Positions 7,572 through 9,987 of a stretch of 9,987 nt of DNA are shown here, piece after piece. This DNA is from Deltaproteobacteria bacterium (GTDB lineage Bacteria; Desulfobacterota; Desulfobulbia; Desulfobulbales; Desulfocapsaceae): positions 1-9,987 of the forward strand of contig JAJYAX010000027.1 of the NCBI GenBank assembly GCA_021779275.1, given 5' to 3'. Position 1 is the stretch's first letter. Every line of letters begins with the position of its first letter. The notes below the pieces were generated by a model, which saw nothing but the letters and a program-made list of their open reading frames with translations, made no database searches and was not told the origin of the DNA. Both the position numbers and the translations under genes were made by a program.

Positions 7572-9986
7572 TCAGCAATTAAAAAGTTTTTTCATTTCGT
7601 AGAGTATATCCAATGCCTCTTTGGGAGTCAGTTCGTCGACAACGTGTTTTTTAAGGTACGTACGTATCGGATCAGGAGGCGGTTGAAAGAGAGACAATTG
7701 ATTGGGGTGGATCTTGGTCCGGTGCTTTTTTGTTGTGCTGGATCTGGCTATTGCAGGGTCGCCATCAGGATCTAACTCCCCATTTTCAATATTCTGGAGG
7801 ATTTCATTGGCACGCTGAACCACGTTGTTCGGCACGCCGGCAAGGGCGGCTACCTGAATACCGTAGCTTCTGCTGGTCCCTCCCCTGACTAATTTGTGGA
7901 GAAAAATGATGGAGTCGTTCCACTCGCGTACGGCAATGGAAAAATTTTTGACTCGAGACTGGGTTTTTACAAGGTCGGTCAATTCGTGGTAGTGGGTGGC
8001 AAAGAGGGTTTTGACGCCCCTATTGTCTTTTTGGACAAGATCTTCAGCTACTGCCCAGGCTATGGCCAGACCGTCGAAGGTCGACGTCCCTCTGCCGATT
8101 TCATCGAGGATGACAAGACTGCGGGAAGTGGCATTGTTGAGGATGTTTGCGGTCTCATTCATCTCGACCATGAATGTTGATTGGCCTCTCCGGATATCAT
8201 CCATTGCCCCGACCCGGGTAAAGATACGATCAACGATGCCGATCTGAGCACGGTCGGCAGGAACGAAACTGCCCATCTGAGCCATCAGAACGATGAGGGC
8301 TGTCTGACGTAAGACTGTGGATTTTCCGGCCATATTGGGACCTGTGATGATCAGAACCTCATCTGCCGTCTGATTGAGGGTGACATCATTGGGGACAAAT
8401 TTCCCTGCGGGAAGCGAGCGTTCAATGACCGGGTGTCGGCCTTCCTCAATACATATTTCCTCACCTTGGGTGACCTCGGGCCGCCGATAGTGATAAAGAT
8501 AGGCTGTTTCAGCCAGTGATGAATAAAGGTCTATTTGGGCAAGGTGTTGGGCTGACTTGATAAATCTATGGCTTTCCTGGGTGAGTTGGTTGCGTATGGT
8601 CAGGAAAAGGGTGTACTCCAGCTCGATTCGCTTATCTTCGGCCCCGATGACCTTGTTTTCAAACTCCTTTAACTCCGGAGTGATGAATCGTTCGGCATTG
8701 ACGAGGGTCTGTTTACGGGTATAGCGATCCGGTATTTTATCTGCATTAAGCTTGCTGATCTCGATAAAATACCCGAAGACTCTGTTGTATCCGATTTTGA
8801 GTTTTTGGATCCCCGTGGCTGCGCGCTCCTCATTTTCCAGATCAAGGATCAATTTTTTACTGTCGCGAAGCAAGGCCATCAGCTGGTCCAGCTCGTCGTT
8901 AAATCCTTGTTTTATAAGCCCCCCATCGCGAAGACTAAGTGGAGCCTCTTCATCAATGGAGCCTTCGAGGAGGTGGTAAAGATCATTCAGCGTATCAAAT
9001 TCATTGTAAATCTCCAGAAGCTTCGTGGTTTGACATTGGTTAAGGAGGGTGTAGATCTCGGGGAGCCTGGCCAGAGAGCGTTTCAGTGCGAGCATATCTC
9101 TGGCGTTGCCTGTACCCAAGACCATGCGGCTGTTCAGTCGTTCAATGTCGTGAATGCAGTCCAGGGCTTCTCTGAGATCGTGCCGGAGGGGACCGTGCAT
9201 AAAAAAGAAATTCACTGCATCAAGACGATTGGTAATACGGTCAATATCCTGGAGTGGAAAAAGAAGGTGATGTTTCAGGAGCCTGGCACCCATGGATGTA
9301 CATGTGTGATCAAGCACTGATAAGAGTGAGCCTTCCCTTGTACTACCAACCAGCGTTTGGGTGAGCTCAAGATTTCTTCTTGATGAATCATCAATAAGGA
9401 GAATCGATCCGAGATCGATGGGAGAGAGCTTTTCAATATGCCTGGTGTCGGCCTTCTGGGTTTCATGAATATAGTCAAGGAGAACTCCTGCGGCAATGAT
9501 ACCTCCACGCAGATGTTCGCAGCCGAAGCCGGAAAGATTGAGGACGTGAAAATGATCGAGAAGGATTTCTTCGCAGGCGGAGAAATGAAAGAGCGAGGAA
9601 CTCCTTTCGGTGACGCAGAGGTCTGGCAGGAAAATCTTGGCTGTTTGCAGCAAGAGTGAAAAAGCCTCGGCGTCAGCTTCATCGATAAGGAGTTCCGCAG
9701 GACTCATCCTGGCCAACTGGTCGATGATGAGGTCGCTTGCAGGGGTAGTGTCCTGAAAATCACCGACAAGAAATTCGCCTGTGCTGAGGTCGAGAAAACT
9801 CAGGCCAAAGGAAATGCTTTTGCCGTGCTCCTGTCTGAGAAGAGAGGCTAGGTAATGATTGCTTTTGTCGTCAAGGAGTTGATGATCTGTGACAACTCCC
9901 GGGGAAATAACCCGTGTCACCTCTCTTTTTACAATACCTTTAGCCTGTGAAGGGTCTTCGGTCTGTTCACAGATGGCTACGCGAGA
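7572..9986 (-). CDS. mutS: DNA mismatch repair protein MutS (5'-partial)
   Basis: MutS recognises base mismatches and small loops in new DNA and, using ATP, recruits MutL. The frame stays open to the right edge: the last 22 codons read SRVAICEQTEDPSQAKGIVK then RE, a known MutS domain I segment, so a start at GTG 9920 would be wrong and about 80-90 N-terminal residues, including the mismatch-reading Phe-x-Glu, lie outside. In order: end of domain I, connector (about 9880-9560), core levers (about 9530-8800), clamp (about 8790-8480), ATPase (about 8440-7800). Walker A GPNMAGKST is at 8342-8316, and Walker B within the MutS signature SLVILDEIGRGTSTFDG is near 8120-8070. The tail has a beta-clamp-binding motif QLSLF (7700-7686) and the helix TPKEALDILYEMKKL for oligomerisation. 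It is intact as far as visible and 135 bases upstream of the amidase on the same strand. Confidence 0.98.
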   Translation of the reverse strand, partial: SRVAICEQTEDPSQAKGIVKREVTRVISPGVVTDHQLLDDKSNHYLASLLRQEHGKSISFGLSFLDLSTGEFLVGDFQDTTPASDLIIDQLARMSPAELLIDEADAEAFSLLLQTAKIFLPDLCVTERSSSLFHFSACEEILLDHFHVLNLSGFGCEHLRGGIIAAGVLLDYIHETQKADTRHIEKLSPIDLGSILLIDDSSRRNLELTQTLVGSTREGSLLSVLDHTCTSMGARLLKHHLLFPLQDIDRITNRLDAVNFFFMHGPLRHDLREALDCIHDIERLNSRMVLGTGNARDMLALKRSLARLPEIYTLLNQCQTTKLLEIYNEFDTLNDLYHLLEGSIDEEAPLSLRDGGLIKQGFNDELDQLMALLRDSKKLILDLENEERAATGIQKLKIGYNRVFGYFIEISKLNADKIPDRYTRKQTLVNAERFITPELKEFENKVIGAEDKRIELEYTLFLTIRNQLTQESHRFIKSAQHLAQIDLYSSLAETAYLYHYRRPEVTQGEEICIEEGRHPVIERSLPAGKFVPNDVTLNQTADEVLIITGPNMAGKSTVLRQTALIVLMAQMGSFVPADRAQIGIVDRIFTRVGAMDDIRRGQSTFMVEMNETANILNNATSRSLVILDEIGRGTSTFDGLAIAWAVAEDLVQKDNRGVKTLFATHYHELTDLVKTQSRVKNFSIAVREWNDSIIFLHKLVRGGTSRSYGIQVAALAGVPNNVVQRANEILQNIENGELDPDGDPAIARSSTTKKHRTKIHPNQLSLFQPPPDPIRTYLKKHVVDELTPKEALDILYEMKKLFNC

Positions 9987-9987
9987 T

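Noticed and set aside
8805..9320. Forward-strand frame of 171 codons inside mutS
   Set aside because: Antisense to the MutS core and clamp domains, which read perfectly on the - strand.
9918..9920. GTG as the start of mutS
   Set aside because: The 22 codons upstream encode conserved MutS domain I sequence, so the gene continues past the right edge.

Overview
This window is ordinary core-genome DNA from a Gram-negative bacterium, most likely an anaerobic member of the Desulfobacterota (the former Deltaproteobacteria; a Desulfobulbales-like lineage is my best guess). The assignment rests on the look of the ATP synthase proteins, a b subunit with an N-terminal extension ahead of its membrane helix, the AMIN/Amidase_3 cell-wall hydrolase, and a roughly even base composition. 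It is inference; no search was run.

Left half, + strand (1-5407): six consecutive genes of the F-type ATP synthase in the order atpF-atpH-atpA-atpG-atpD-atpC (b, delta, alpha, gamma, beta, epsilon). The genes overlap or lie within 50 bases of each other, and every start after the first has a visible ribosome binding site, so this reads as one operon. It supplies all five F1 subunits plus the b stalk. The a and c subunits of Fo are not in the window, and atpF is cut by the left edge. A strong hairpin flanked by A and T tracts (5424-5462) closes the operon.

Right half, - strand (9987 down to 5490): mutS (mismatch repair ATPase, 5' end cut by the right edge), a 135-base spacer, then a secreted N-acetylmuramoyl-L-alanine amidase with signal peptide, TPR-like repeats, AMIN domain and C-terminal zinc amidase domain. 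The amidase and atpC converge on the same terminator, which looks bidirectional.

No tRNA, rRNA, mobile element, CRISPR array or phage remnant was seen, and no stretch over 300 bases lacks a gene. I found no convincing undescribed system. The points most worth a second look are small: cysteines in and near the beta P-loop, an isoleucine in the alpha P-loop, homopolymer tracts (C8 and A9) in the amidase next to mutS, and a tiny reading frame whose stop overlaps the amidase start.
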